Part shown: piece after piece, positions 28,129-36,493 of the stretch
Position numbering within the stretch: the stretch's first letter is position 1
Layout: each line of letters opens with the position of its first letter
Origin: Salinicola halimionae
GTDB lineage: Bacteria; Pseudomonadota; Gammaproteobacteria; Pseudomonadales; Halomonadaceae
DNA length: 64,000 nt
Direction: 5' to 3'
Assembly (NCBI RefSeq): GCF_003206065.1
Contig: NZ_PZJQ01000001.1
Location: forward strand, 32,444-96,443
Translations under genes and position numbers: made by a program
The notes under the pieces: model-generated
Databases searched by the model: none
Seen by the model: the letters and a program-made list of their open reading frames with translations, nothing else
What the model was told of the DNA's origin: nothing

Positions 28129-28397
28129 GCAAGTCCTCCTGCGAGGTCTCTGCGTGCGCCGTCTCGTCGAATGGGATGATTCATATCATTGCTGCGAGTC
28201 ATTGCTACGGGTTTCGAAATTGTCAGTACTCGATAACGATCGACGGCTGTAATCGGAAAGTCTTCCCTGATACCCGTCTGCAAACATGAGCGTTCGGCTC
28301 AAGGGCAATTGACTCAGAAACGTTCAATTAAAAGACAATGACTTCGACGAGTCGTGACGAGACGATGACGACTGTCTCGATGCATTCAGAATGGGGC
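28129..28397 (-). other. Long untranslated leader region of the MerR gene
   Basis: The spacer between the MerR start and the promoter-like element at 28398-28429. No gene is supported on either strand. If the promoter assignment is right the transcript has an unusually long leader of roughly 260 bases. I see no riboswitch consensus, in particular no recognisable B12-box, although I cannot fold it. Confidence 0.4.
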
Positions 28398-28429
28398 AAT
28401 ATATTGTACGGTTCAAGCAATCTGTACAA
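28398..28429 (-). promoter_or_regulatory. Putative LitR-type operator/promoter of the MerR-photolyase cluster
   Basis: On the plus strand the element is TGTACG (28405-28410), 12 bases, TGTACA (28423-28428); as an inverted repeat it reads TTGTAC-N14-GTACAA. On the minus strand TTGTAC can serve as -35, with TACAAT 15 bp or ATATAT 19 bp further; the long 19-bp spacing is typical of MerR-regulated promoters. The spacing and half-sites agree, apart from one base, with the class II LitR motif as I remember it from Pseudomonas putida (T[G/A]TACA-N12-TGTA[C/T]A). Confidence 0.65.
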
Positions 28430-28447
28430 TTTTATGTCATGGGTGCG

Positions 28448-28825
28448 TCAGATCTGTCCATGTTGTGCACGGGATTCGACGATGCCGGCTAGTGCGTCGA
28501 CAAATGCCGGATGTTGACCGACGGGAGCGAGTAGCTGCAGGTCGACCGGGTGGTCGCGGGCGATCTCTTCGAGCTGGCCGGGTACATCTTCCCGGAGATG
28601 GCGGCCTGCCGCGAAGAACAGCGGAAGCACCTCGATATGAGTGATGCCGCGAGCCGTCAGCTCGGCGACGCGCGTCTCCAGTGACGGTTCGCTCAGTTCC
28701 ATGAACGCGAGCACGACGGGTTTCTCGACCCGTGGCTGAAGATCCCGCTCCAGGGCTTCGAAGGGCGCACGCCAGCGGGCGTCACTCGAGCCGTGCGCCA
28801 GCAGGATCATGGCGGAATGTGTCAT
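28448..28825 (-). CDS. cbiX: Small CbiX/SirB-like chelatase family protein
   Basis: Class II chelatase-like protein of 125 residues, the size of the short, homodimeric CbiX form that inserts cobalt (or iron) into sirohydrochlorin-type tetrapyrroles. The two metal-handling histidines are in LLAHGSSD (residue 11) and GRHLREDVPG. Start at 28825 is set by an AGGAGG ribosome site; the frame is open 56 codons further without conservation. It is immediately upstream of, and on the same strand as, the MerR gene. Metal preference cannot be told from sequence. Confidence 0.82.
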   Translation of the reverse strand: MTHSAMILLAHGSSDARWRAPFEALERDLQPRVEKPVVLAFMELSEPSLETRVAELTARGITHIEVLPLFFAAGRHLREDVPGQLEEIARDHPVDLQLLAPVGQHPAFVDALAGIVESRAQHGQI

Positions 28826-28942
28826 GCTGCCTCCTGATATGAGGTGATCGATCCTTGCGGATTTCGATATCGAAGAAAGCGCCAAGGCATCGTAGAAAAA
28901 TGGGCCGAAATGGAGTTCGGCGGGCCGATAGGCTGCGATAAA

Positions 28943-28950
28943 TTGTACAA
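28943..28950. promoter_or_regulatory. TTGTACAA palindrome in the cbiX/TIGR01777 divergent spacer
   Basis: A perfect 8-bp palindrome containing the same TGTACA core as the MerR operator, 27 bp before the TIGR01777 start. On the plus strand a TATAAC hexamer follows at 28957-28962, putting the palindrome where a MerR-type protein would sit within a promoter spacer. No second half-site at 12-bp spacing is present. The assignment is inference. Confidence 0.5.
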
Positions 28951-28976
28951 CATGGGTATAACGGAGGGCATCAACG

Positions 28977-29882
28977 ATGCGTCTATTGATCACGGGCGGT
29001 ACGGGATTCGTTGGGCGGATGCTGGTCGAACGCGCGTTGGCGGCGGGCCACGAGGTGATGGTGGTTTCGCGGGACCCGGAGCGGGCGGCGCAAAAGTTGC
29101 CCTCCAGCGTTCAGATCGGTGATGACGCCACGGACTTCGCTGCCGCGTTGCCGGAGGCAATCGTCAATTTGGCAGGCGAACCGATCGCCGACCGACGCTG
29201 GAGCGATCCCCAGAAGACACGGCTGGTCGAGTCACGCCGTCACGCGACGCGGGATGTCGTCGCGCTGTGCGAGCAGCTGGCGCATCGGGATCAGGCGCCG
29301 CGGGTGCTGGTGTCCGGTTCCGCCATGGGCTATTACGGCGATCAGGGAGACAACGATGTCACCGAACAGACCTCGCCGCATGACGAGTTCGCCCATCGCC
29401 TGTGTCAGGCGTGGGAACGTGAGGCGCTCAAGGCGGAGGCGTTCGGCGTGCGCGTTGCGTGCCTACGGACCGGGCTAGTGCTGGATGCCGGTGGCGGCAC
29501 GCTGGCCAAGATGATGCCGGCTTTCAAGTTCGGCGTCGGTGGTCAGTTGGGAGACGGGTGCCAATACATGCCATGGATTCACCGCCAAGATCTCGTGAGT
29601 GCTATCGAATTCCTGCTCGAGGAAGAGACCCTGAGCGGCGCGTTCAATGGGTCAGCGCCGCAGCCGGTAACCAATGCCGAGTTCACGCGGGCGATGGGTC
29701 GCCATCTGCATCGTCCGACGCCGTTTCGTGTACCCGCATCGTTACTGAAGCTGGGCCTGGGCGAGATGTCCCGATTGCTGCTGACCGGCGCGCGCATGCG
29801 CCCGGTGCGGTTGCAGGAGGCCGGCTTCACCTTCCGCTATCACACACTGGACGAGGCGCTGGCGGCAATCGTCGCGCGCTGA
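28977..29882 (+). CDS. TIGR01777 family (YfcH-like) epimerase-type protein
   Basis: Extended-SDR family protein of 301 residues with the N-terminal motif GGTGFVG (7-13), NLAGEPIADRRW, SGSAMGYYG and the C-terminal DUF1731-type segment. The function of the family (E. coli YfcH) is not established. It has a GGAGGG ribosome site at 28963-28968. It is divergent from cbiX and the MerR cluster; relatives occur in light-regulated photolyase clusters of other gammaproteobacteria, so shared control through the TTGTACAA site is plausible. Confidence 0.88.
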   Translation: MRLLITGGTGFVGRMLVERALAAGHEVMVVSRDPERAAQKLPSSVQIGDDATDFAAALPEAIVNLAGEPIADRRWSDPQKTRLVESRRHATRDVVALCEQLAHRDQAPRVLVSGSAMGYYGDQGDNDVTEQTSPHDEFAHRLCQAWEREALKAEAFGVRVACLRTGLVLDAGGGTLAKMMPAFKFGVGGQLGDGCQYMPWIHRQDLVSAIEFLLEEETLSGAFNGSAPQPVTNAEFTRAMGRHLHRPTPFRVPASLLKLGLGEMSRLLLTGARMRPVRLQEAGFTFRYHTLDEALAAIVAR

Positions 29883-29896
29883 GCGCCCGCCTTTCT

Positions 29897-32866
29897 CTAG
29901 CGCGCGTCCTTGTCGACGGTCACGATTACCCGTACGGCATCGAGTCGCAGCGAGGCGCCTTCGATGGCGATGTCTAGGGCGTGACGCTCATCGCTCAGTG
30001 CCTGCAATTCGTCGTCGCGAATCGCGCCATTGTGTCGAGCCAGCGCCTTGAGCCGCGACAGCTCGAGATCGAGCGTCTCACGCATCTGCTGCTGGGCGCG
30101 TTCGGTCAGTGTTGGCAGCTCGCGCTGGGCCTCCTGCTCGCCCCGTTTGAGGAGCTCCCTCAGCTGGTCATGGCGGGATTTTAGCAGCTCCCGCGAGACG
30201 CCTTTCTTGACCCGCTGAAGGTTGCGCGACAGACCGCTGAAGGTGACCTTGTCCGACAGGTTGGCGCCGCTTTCGTCGAGCAGCACCCGAACCCCCGTAT
30301 CCGGCAGGAAGCGGCCCAGCTGCAGGCGTTTCGGTGCCGGGCAGTGGGTCCGAAAGATCAGTTCGAGCATCAGGCGGCCGCCGGGAATGCTCGGATGCTT
30401 GAGCAGGGCAAGCGCCGTGTTGCCCAGACTGGAGTCGAGTACCCGTTCCATCACGGTGGTGATCAGCGGGTGCTCCCACGACAGGCGCTGAATGTCGTCT
30501 CGTGCCAGCGCTCGGCTGCGCGAGTAGGTCACGGTGAACCCTTCGTCACCCTGGGCTAGCCCCGGCAGGCTGTCGATCATGTGCGCCCCGGGCGCCAAGT
30601 GTATCTGACCGTTGCCCAGCTCGCGGCTATCGACCCCGAAGACATCCAGTGCCTGGTCGACGTAGCGGGGCAGGGCGCTGTCGTTGTCCTGCTCCACCAC
30701 GGCGCTGATCACGGCGTCGGCGCGTTCGGGGCGGCAGGCGTTCCACTCCAGCAGACGATTCCGGCCTGCCTCACGCTCGGCCAGGCGGGCGTCGTTGAAG
30801 GCGCGAGTCTCGCTGATGAGCGTGTCGAGGCCGCCGTTATCAGTGAGCCCATTATCGTCCAGACTTTCGCGGAGCGCATCGCCAAAGGCCGCCAGCACGT
30901 CCCCCCCTGCCGCATGGGGTGACTCGAAGGCGGCGAGGCCATCGTGATACCAGCGCAGCAGCGTTGCGCTGGGGCTTTTCTCGATCACGGGTACGTGAAT
31001 GTCGATCGGATGCAACTGACCGATCCGGTCGAGGCGTCCGATACGCTGTTCGAGCAGGTCGGGGTGCCACGGCAGATCGAACATCACTAGGTGATGGCAG
31101 AACTGGAAATTGCGGCCCTCGGAGCCGATCTCGGAGCAGATCAGTACCTGGCAACCGCCGTCATCGTCGGCAAAGGCTGCGGCCGCGCGATCACGTTCGA
31201 CCAGACTCATCTCTTCGTGGAAGACAGGTGCCTGAATGCCGGCCCGCGTTCGCAGTGCTTCGGCCAGATCCATGGCGGTCTGGCGCCAGTGAGTGATCAC
31301 TAGCACCTTCTGCTCGCTGCCCAGCGCCTCGAGCTGACCCAGCAGCCACTCGACCCTGGGGTCGAATCGCCACCAGGGCGTATCGCTCTGCGCCGTGGCG
31401 TCATGGAGCGCGGCGTCATGCATCGCGCGATAGGCCGCCTCGGGATAGAGACGCGCCTCATGGGTGCTCAGTTCCGCGGCGGTCAGTCGAGCAGCGAAAT
31501 GGTCGTTCCCCTCACGCAGCTCCGTGAACTGGTCGCGATAAGCTGCCGGCATCTCCAGCGAGGCGGTGTGTAGATGACGTGCCGGGAAACCGCCGACATG
31601 GCGTCGGCTGTTGCGAAACATGACTCGGCCGGTGCCGTGGCGATCCAGCAGTTGTTCGCGCAGCTGTCGTCGTACGCTATCGCGCTGCGCGGTGTCGCTT
31701 TCGGGGTCGAGTAGCGTTTCGAGCAGTGCCAGACTGTCGCTGTCGTCGATGATCGCTGCGAGCCGCTCGCGATCGTCGGCGTCTCCGGGCAGCCGCCCTA
31801 GCGCTTCGACCGCTTCCGCGACCGCGGTATAGCCGGTCTCTTCCTCACGGAAGCGCTCGAGATCGTGATAGCGGTCGGGATCGAGCAGACGCAGTCGGGC
31901 GAAGTGGCTCTCCAGGCCCATCTGTTCAGGTGTCGCCGTCAACAACAGTAGCCCCGCGATACGTCGTGACAGCCGCTCGATGCAGGCGTAGCCGGGGCCT
32001 TCCGCCTGCGGCGTCCAGTCGAGATGATGCGCTTCGTCGACGATCAGCAGATCCCACTGGCAGCTTTCCGCCTGACGCTGACGCTGAGGATTGGCGAACA
32101 GCCACTGCTGGCTGGCGAGAATACACTGGCCGCTCTCGAAAGGGTTTTCCTCGTCGAACGATTCGCTCTGTGCCTCGTCCAGTAGCGTGACCGATAGCGA
32201 GAAGCGGCGCAGCAGCTCGATCAGCCATTGATGCGTCAAGCTGGCGGGGACCAGAATCAGTGCTCGGTTGGCGCGCCCGGTGAGCAGCAGGCGATGCAGA
32301 ATCAGCCCGGCTTCGATAGTCTTGCCCAGCCCGACTTCGTCGGCCAGCAGCACGCGGGGTGCATGACGTCGGGAGACTTCGTCGGCGATGTAGAGCTGGT
32401 GGGGGATCAAATCGATACGCGGGCCCGCCAACCCTAGCGCGGGGCTACGTGCAATGCGCTGGTGATGGTGCAGCGAGCGATAGCGCAGCTCGAACCAGTC
32501 GTTACGATCGACCTGGCCGGTCAGCAAGCGATCCTGAGCCTGATGAAAGCGCATGGTGTCGGAGAGTTTGGCTTCACTGAGCGAGACCGGTTCGGCATCG
32601 TCGGTATGGCCATGGTAGATCACGCAGCCGTCGCGTTCTTCGATGTGCTCGACGATCAGCTGGTAGCCGTCGGCGGTATCGATACGATCACCGGGGCCGA
32701 AGACCACGCGGGTCAGCGGAGACTGGCGGGCGCTATAGGTACGGGTTTCCTGGCTGGCACTGAACAGCACGGTGACGCTGCGCGTGTCGGCGGTGAGGAT
32801 GGTACCAAGCCCGAGCTCGGTTTCGCCGTCGCTGATCCAACGCTGGCCGGGAGAGAAGTCGCTCAT
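29897..32866 (-). CDS. rapA: RNA polymerase-associated protein RapA
   Basis: SWI2/SNF2-family ATPase that binds core RNA polymerase and helps recycle it after termination. The 989 residues are close to E. coli (968). Seen: N-terminal Tudor-like region beginning FSPGQRWISD, Walker A DEVGLGKT (about 176-183), DEAHH (about 275), LTATPEQMG, SEIGSEGRNFQF and QRIGRLDRIGQ in the helicase C-domain, then the RapA-specific C-terminus. GAGG ribosome site before the ATG. It is convergent with the TIGR01777 gene (14 bp apart, no hairpin seen). Confidence 0.96.
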   Translation of the reverse strand: MSDFSPGQRWISDGETELGLGTILTADTRSVTVLFSASQETRTYSARQSPLTRVVFGPGDRIDTADGYQLIVEHIEERDGCVIYHGHTDDAEPVSLSEAKLSDTMRFHQAQDRLLTGQVDRNDWFELRYRSLHHHQRIARSPALGLAGPRIDLIPHQLYIADEVSRRHAPRVLLADEVGLGKTIEAGLILHRLLLTGRANRALILVPASLTHQWLIELLRRFSLSVTLLDEAQSESFDEENPFESGQCILASQQWLFANPQRQRQAESCQWDLLIVDEAHHLDWTPQAEGPGYACIERLSRRIAGLLLLTATPEQMGLESHFARLRLLDPDRYHDLERFREEETGYTAVAEAVEALGRLPGDADDRERLAAIIDDSDSLALLETLLDPESDTAQRDSVRRQLREQLLDRHGTGRVMFRNSRRHVGGFPARHLHTASLEMPAAYRDQFTELREGNDHFAARLTAAELSTHEARLYPEAAYRAMHDAALHDATAQSDTPWWRFDPRVEWLLGQLEALGSEQKVLVITHWRQTAMDLAEALRTRAGIQAPVFHEEMSLVERDRAAAAFADDDGGCQVLICSEIGSEGRNFQFCHHLVMFDLPWHPDLLEQRIGRLDRIGQLHPIDIHVPVIEKSPSATLLRWYHDGLAAFESPHAAGGDVLAAFGDALRESLDDNGLTDNGGLDTLISETRAFNDARLAEREAGRNRLLEWNACRPERADAVISAVVEQDNDSALPRYVDQALDVFGVDSRELGNGQIHLAPGAHMIDSLPGLAQGDEGFTVTYSRSRALARDDIQRLSWEHPLITTVMERVLDSSLGNTALALLKHPSIPGGRLMLELIFRTHCPAPKRLQLGRFLPDTGVRVLLDESGANLSDKVTFSGLSRNLQRVKKGVSRELLKSRHDQLRELLKRGEQEAQRELPTLTERAQQQMRETLDLELSRLKALARHNGAIRDDELQALSDERHALDIAIEGASLRLDAVRVIVTVDKDAR

Positions 32867-33155
32867 GATGCCTCGGTCGTGTGTACGCTACGGGAACGGA
32901 TCGAATGGGCGACGCATTCTAGCGTAAACGGCGTGCGGCCTTAAGCGTTGAACGTATCGGCGTCGTCCGTGATCGGCGTTACACTGCGCCAGCGAGAGAG
33001 GTACGGAAGACCGCGAGAGAGCTACGGACGACCAGTCGCGCGCTCGGCGATGCAGTCGGAGAGCAGGGCTGGCGGTTGGCATGGAGCAGGGCGCTGACGA
33101 AAGGCGGGCCCTGTGGTTGGCAGGAACCGGGCAGCGGAGCCTTTGAGGAGAGCAT

Positions 33156-33383
33156 ATGGCGGGGGCGAGTGGAGGAGATAATCTGCGCCGAGTCGCGATT
33201 GCCAGTCAGGCGGCGGGATTTATCCTGATCATCACGTTGGAGACCGTGCTGGGCGACGACGCCAGGCCATGGCAGGGCGCGACGCTCGCCGCGATGCTGG
33301 CCACGGCCGCTTTCCTGGCGCTGATGCGACGCTATCGACGCAACAAGAAACGTCGTCAGCGCGAGGCGCATGACGACGTTTGA
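33156..33383 (+). CDS. Small membrane protein of unknown function
   Basis: A 75-residue protein with two hydrophobic segments (about 13-31 and 42-58) and a very basic C-terminus (RRYRRNKKRRQR), predicting both ends in the cytoplasm. A GAGGAG ribosome site lies 6 bases before the ATG, which supports a real gene. I do not recognise the family. It stands alone between rapA (divergent) and the convergent secreted-protein gene. Confidence 0.6.
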   Translation: MAGASGGDNLRRVAIASQAAGFILIITLETVLGDDARPWQGATLAAMLATAAFLALMRRYRRNKKRRQREAHDDV

Positions 33384-33421
33384 GACATGCCGGTCGGCGG
33401 TGATACCGGAGTGGTCGACGT

Positions 33422-34195
33422 TTACATTGGCGGTACGGTGCCGTCACGACCCACGATTACCGCCTTGGCCTGGATCGGATCTTGCGTGAGGTCGCCGGCG
33501 ACGAAGACTGCCGCGCCTTCCTCGAGATCATCCTTCGAACCCTTGCTGACCTTCACGGTGGGCACGTCGCTGGGTACTCGAATTTGCTTGCTGCCATCGC
33601 CGTAATCGACGGTCAGCGTCATCATGCCGTCCTCGTCGGCGGCGTTATCCACGGTGCCGTTAGTCATGGTCGAGCCGCTGGAAGCTCCGCCCATCTTGCC
33701 GCCGGTATCACTTTTAGCGTCGCTGGCATCGGTAGAACTGACGGTGCCGTTGGTCATGGTCGAGCCACTACCGCTACCGCCGAGTTTTTCACCCCCAGAG
33801 CCACCTTGGGTGGCGCCGCGCGGCATGTCCCACGGATAATCCCCTTCGCCGGTTCCTTTCATGGAGTCCGGGAAGATCACCATTTCCAATGCTTTGGCGG
33901 GCTGCCCATCTTCGCCGGGCACGTTGGCTGTGCCGATGAAAGTCCCTTTCTCGATCTCGTCTAGGCTACTCTCGCTGACGGCTGCAAGCCGGGTGTTGTC
34001 TCCGATCGTTACCCGATGGCTACTACCGTCGGTCGTCGATTCGACCGTGAAGCCGTCGTCGCTGACTTCGGTGATGGTGCCGCGCAGGTTCTTGGGCATG
34101 TCCTGAGCTGCCAGGGCGCTAGTCGCGAGACACCCGATGGTGAGGCCGAGTAGCGCTTGGCGAAGCGTGCGAATGGCATTAGGCGTGATTGGCAT
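33422..34195 (-). CDS. Secreted protein with an internal SGSTMTNGTV repeat
   Basis: A 257-residue protein with a clear signal peptide (1 to about 30, ending SALAAQ), two small beta-rich modules resembling the DUF5666 type (about 34-112 and 190-257), and between them a Gly/Ser-rich linker. The linker holds two identical SGSTMTNGTV segments at residues 143-152 and 173-182; the DNA repeats near 33651-33679 and 33741-33769 differ at only a few positions, suggesting a duplication. Function unknown; periplasmic location is inferred from the signal. Confidence 0.72.
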   Translation of the reverse strand: MPITPNAIRTLRQALLGLTIGCLATSALAAQDMPKNLRGTITEVSDDGFTVESTTDGSSHRVTIGDNTRLAAVSESSLDEIEKGTFIGTANVPGEDGQPAKALEMVIFPDSMKGTGEGDYPWDMPRGATQGGSGGEKLGGSGSGSTMTNGTVSSTDASDAKSDTGGKMGGASSGSTMTNGTVDNAADEDGMMTLTVDYGDGSKQIRVPSDVPTVKVSKGSKDDLEEGAAVFVAGDLTQDPIQAKAVIVGRDGTVPPM

Positions 34196-34323
34196 GAGAA
34201 TGCGGCTCCTGGCGTGTATGGGGCTGATATAAAGATTAAGTTTTCTGAGAGCCCCGACCGTTTGAGTTCAGTTCATCGTGGAAAATTGTCAAGCCTATCG
34301 GTGATGCCAGTAGCGGGCGTTGG

Positions 34324-35112
34324 CTATATTCCTGCATACCAGGTGTAGCCGCGGTCCTCCCAGTAGCCGCCCTTGCCGCCGCCGATGTCGTCGAAAGCGG
34401 TGACCAGCGTGATGCCGGAGAGATATTTCGCCATCTTGTAGCCCAGTTGGCGCTCTGCGCGAAGCCGCAGCGGTGCGCCGTTGGCGATCGGTAGCGGTTC
34501 ATCGTTGAGTGAGTAGGCCAGGATCGTCTGCGGGTGACGCGCTTCGCTAAGATCCAGGCTCTCATAGTAATAGTCTTCGCCGCCGAGCTGATCCATGCAG
34601 TGAAACACCACATAGCGTGCCTCCGGCCGCACCCCGGCACGCTCGAGCAGATCGGCCAATACCGGGCCGCGCCACTGGCCGATGGCGCTCCAGCCTTCGA
34701 CGCAATCATGGCGGGTGATCTGGGTTCTGGACGGCATTGTCTGCAGCTCGGCGAGCGACAACGACAAGGGCTCGTCGACCAGTCCGCCGATTTCCAGACG
34801 CCATTCACGGAACTGAGAGGCGGCTAGCTGACGATAGCGTGACGCCTGCGGATCGGTGGAGCCGTTGGGGCGGAAATGCCTGTCGATCATCGACGCCGGA
34901 TACTCCGGTGCCAAGCCACGTTCGCCGGCCAGGAAACGCTGGACTCGCAAGTTGAGTCGCTCCGCGAGACCCAGCGTTTTCACGACCTGTTCGTTCTGGG
35001 ACAGACGATCGCAACCGGCCAGCCCCAGCGTCGCCACGCCCAGCGCCGTGCGTTGCAGAAAGCGTCTACGGCCCCGACCGAAGATACGGGATGAGGCGTC
35101 ATTTCCCTTCAT
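34324..35112 (-). CDS. YedY/MsrP-like molybdopterin oxidoreductase
   Basis: Sulfite-oxidase-fold molybdoenzyme of 262 residues, exported folded by the Tat system: RRRFLQ at 15-20 followed by a hydrophobic stretch and LAGC (31-34), which could also be a lipobox. The molybdenum-ligand cysteine is Cys137 in RHDCVEGWS. MsrP reduces oxidised methionine in periplasmic proteins; this protein is more distant and its substrate is unknown. It overlaps the cytochrome b gene upstream by 14 bp, so the two form one electron-transfer unit. Confidence 0.87.
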   Translation of the reverse strand: MKGNDASSRIFGRGRRRFLQRTALGVATLGLAGCDRLSQNEQVVKTLGLAERLNLRVQRFLAGERGLAPEYPASMIDRHFRPNGSTDPQASRYRQLAASQFREWRLEIGGLVDEPLSLSLAELQTMPSRTQITRHDCVEGWSAIGQWRGPVLADLLERAGVRPEARYVVFHCMDQLGGEDYYYESLDLSEARHPQTILAYSLNDEPLPIANGAPLRLRAERQLGYKMAKYLSGITLVTAFDDIGGGKGGYWEDRGYTWYAGI

Positions 35113-35950
35113 GATGTGTGCTCCCTTCGTTATCGACGGGCGTCACGTTGCGCCTGCCCCCGGTGAGCATGTCGCGAACCTGACGAAAAGGCCCGCTCAG
35201 CAACACCATCAAAAGATGAACGATCACGAACAGCACCAGTAAGCCGGCGACGATGAAGTGAATCGAGCGCGCGCTCTGACGACCGCCGAAGAGGTCGAGT
35301 AGCCAGGGCGCAGCAGCGTTGAACGTGGGCGACATGCATAGGCCAGTCAGAATCATCAGGGGCAGAGCCACGAACAGCACCCCCAGATAGCTAAGCTTCT
35401 GGAGGCCGTTGTAGCCGATACGTGTGGCATGAAAGCGCAGGCGCAGATGATCGAGAATATCGCGACCCAGGCCGCGCCACTGGGAAGCCGGCAGCCACAG
35501 ATCGCGCTTCAGGTGTCCGCTGAAAAGCGCGTACAGCACGAACAGCGCGCCAGCGCCGACGAACAGCCAGGCGAAGAAGAAATGCCATAGTCGGCCCATG
35601 GTCAGGAACTGATAGCTCGGGAGAGTGATCCAGTCGGGGAACCCTCGTACGCTGGCGTGATCGCCGCTGCCGGAGTAGCCCAGTATGCCGGTGGTATCGA
35701 AAGTCCATGGGCCCAGCGCCGTCTGACCCTGTATATCGCCGTCCGCGCCCCGGATGGCATACATTTCCAGCCATGGATCATCGAAATTCGAGGTGCTACC
35801 CCAGTAAAGTGCCGGATGCGCATTGAAGATCTGCAAGCAGCTCATCAGCAGCACGATCAGGCACCAGAGATTGATCCAGTGCCACAGACGAACGGGAAGG
35901 CGATGGCGACGCTCGCGATGCCGGCTGGCGTGTTGGATGGAATTGTTCAT
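35099..35950 (-). CDS. Cytochrome b/b6-type membrane subunit
   Basis: Membrane protein of 283 residues of the di-heme cytochrome b family of hydrogenases and thiosulfate reductases, with about four to five helices and candidate heme histidines in RLWHWIN (His24), MGRLWHFFF, ARSIHFIV and FVIVHLLM. It overlaps the YedY-like gene, and presumably passes quinol electrons to it. This differs from the standard MsrPQ pair, in which MsrQ is a different heme membrane protein. Confidence 0.82.
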   Translation of the reverse strand: MNNSIQHASRHRERRHRLPVRLWHWINLWCLIVLLMSCLQIFNAHPALYWGSTSNFDDPWLEMYAIRGADGDIQGQTALGPWTFDTTGILGYSGSGDHASVRGFPDWITLPSYQFLTMGRLWHFFFAWLFVGAGALFVLYALFSGHLKRDLWLPASQWRGLGRDILDHLRLRFHATRIGYNGLQKLSYLGVLFVALPLMILTGLCMSPTFNAAAPWLLDLFGGRQSARSIHFIVAGLLVLFVIVHLLMVLLSGPFRQVRDMLTGGRRNVTPVDNEGSTHHEGK

Positions 35951-36145
35951 GAACCCGGATCCTCGGCATCAGTGGCGGGGGAGGCTGCCAGCGCATGCCT
36001 CGTTGGCGCATCGTGTCGGTATGTCGTGCGGAGAGCACACATGCATATCATGGCGTCGTCTCGACGGGATGGCTCGTTGACGAGGACGTCGAGAGTCCGG
36101 AGCTGGATGTCGAACGGTATGTTCGGCGCGCGAGATTGCTGAATC

Positions 36146-36493
36146 TTATTGGGACTCCAGCACCGCCGAGCACTGGTCGAGAGTCTTGTCCAGCTCCGGT
36201 GGGCGGCTGTCTTCACCATCACCGGGGTCGTATTCTCGCTTCATCTTGCGGACTTCTTCAGCGGTGAAACGAGCCTGCAGGGCTGTCGTCACGCATTCGC
36301 AGTAGCGTTCGACCTTGGGACCTTCGATGCCGCTGGCGGTCATGTTGGCGTGACATTGGGCCTGAGTCGTTTCGACGGCTTTTGCCGACCATGGCGGCGC
36401 CGCCGCTTTGTCATCCTGGGCGCTGGCGGTGCTGAAAGTGACAAAGAGCGCGATAGTGAACGCGGCGGGGAGCGAGCGAGGCCATGTCGACAT
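36146..36493 (-). CDS. Small secreted four-cysteine protein
   Basis: A 115-residue protein with a signal peptide (1-25, STASA then QDD) and four cysteines in the mature part: Cys46, Cys64, Cys66 and Cys107, the middle two as CEC. The spacing suggests two disulfides or a metal site; it is not a CXXCH heme motif. Rich in charged residues otherwise. I do not know the family. It lies 195 bp upstream of the cytochrome b gene on the same strand, so it may belong to the same unit. GGAG-type ribosome site present. Confidence 0.68.
   Translation of the reverse strand: MSTWPRSLPAAFTIALFVTFSTASAQDDKAAAPPWSAKAVETTQAQCHANMTASGIEGPKVERYCECVTTALQARFTAEEVRKMKREYDPGDGEDSRPPELDKTLDQCSAVLESQ

Noticed and set aside
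33651-33769. Direct repeats considered as a CRISPR or mobile element end
   Set aside because: They are two in-frame copies inside a coding sequence with a 90-base period and code for the same peptide.
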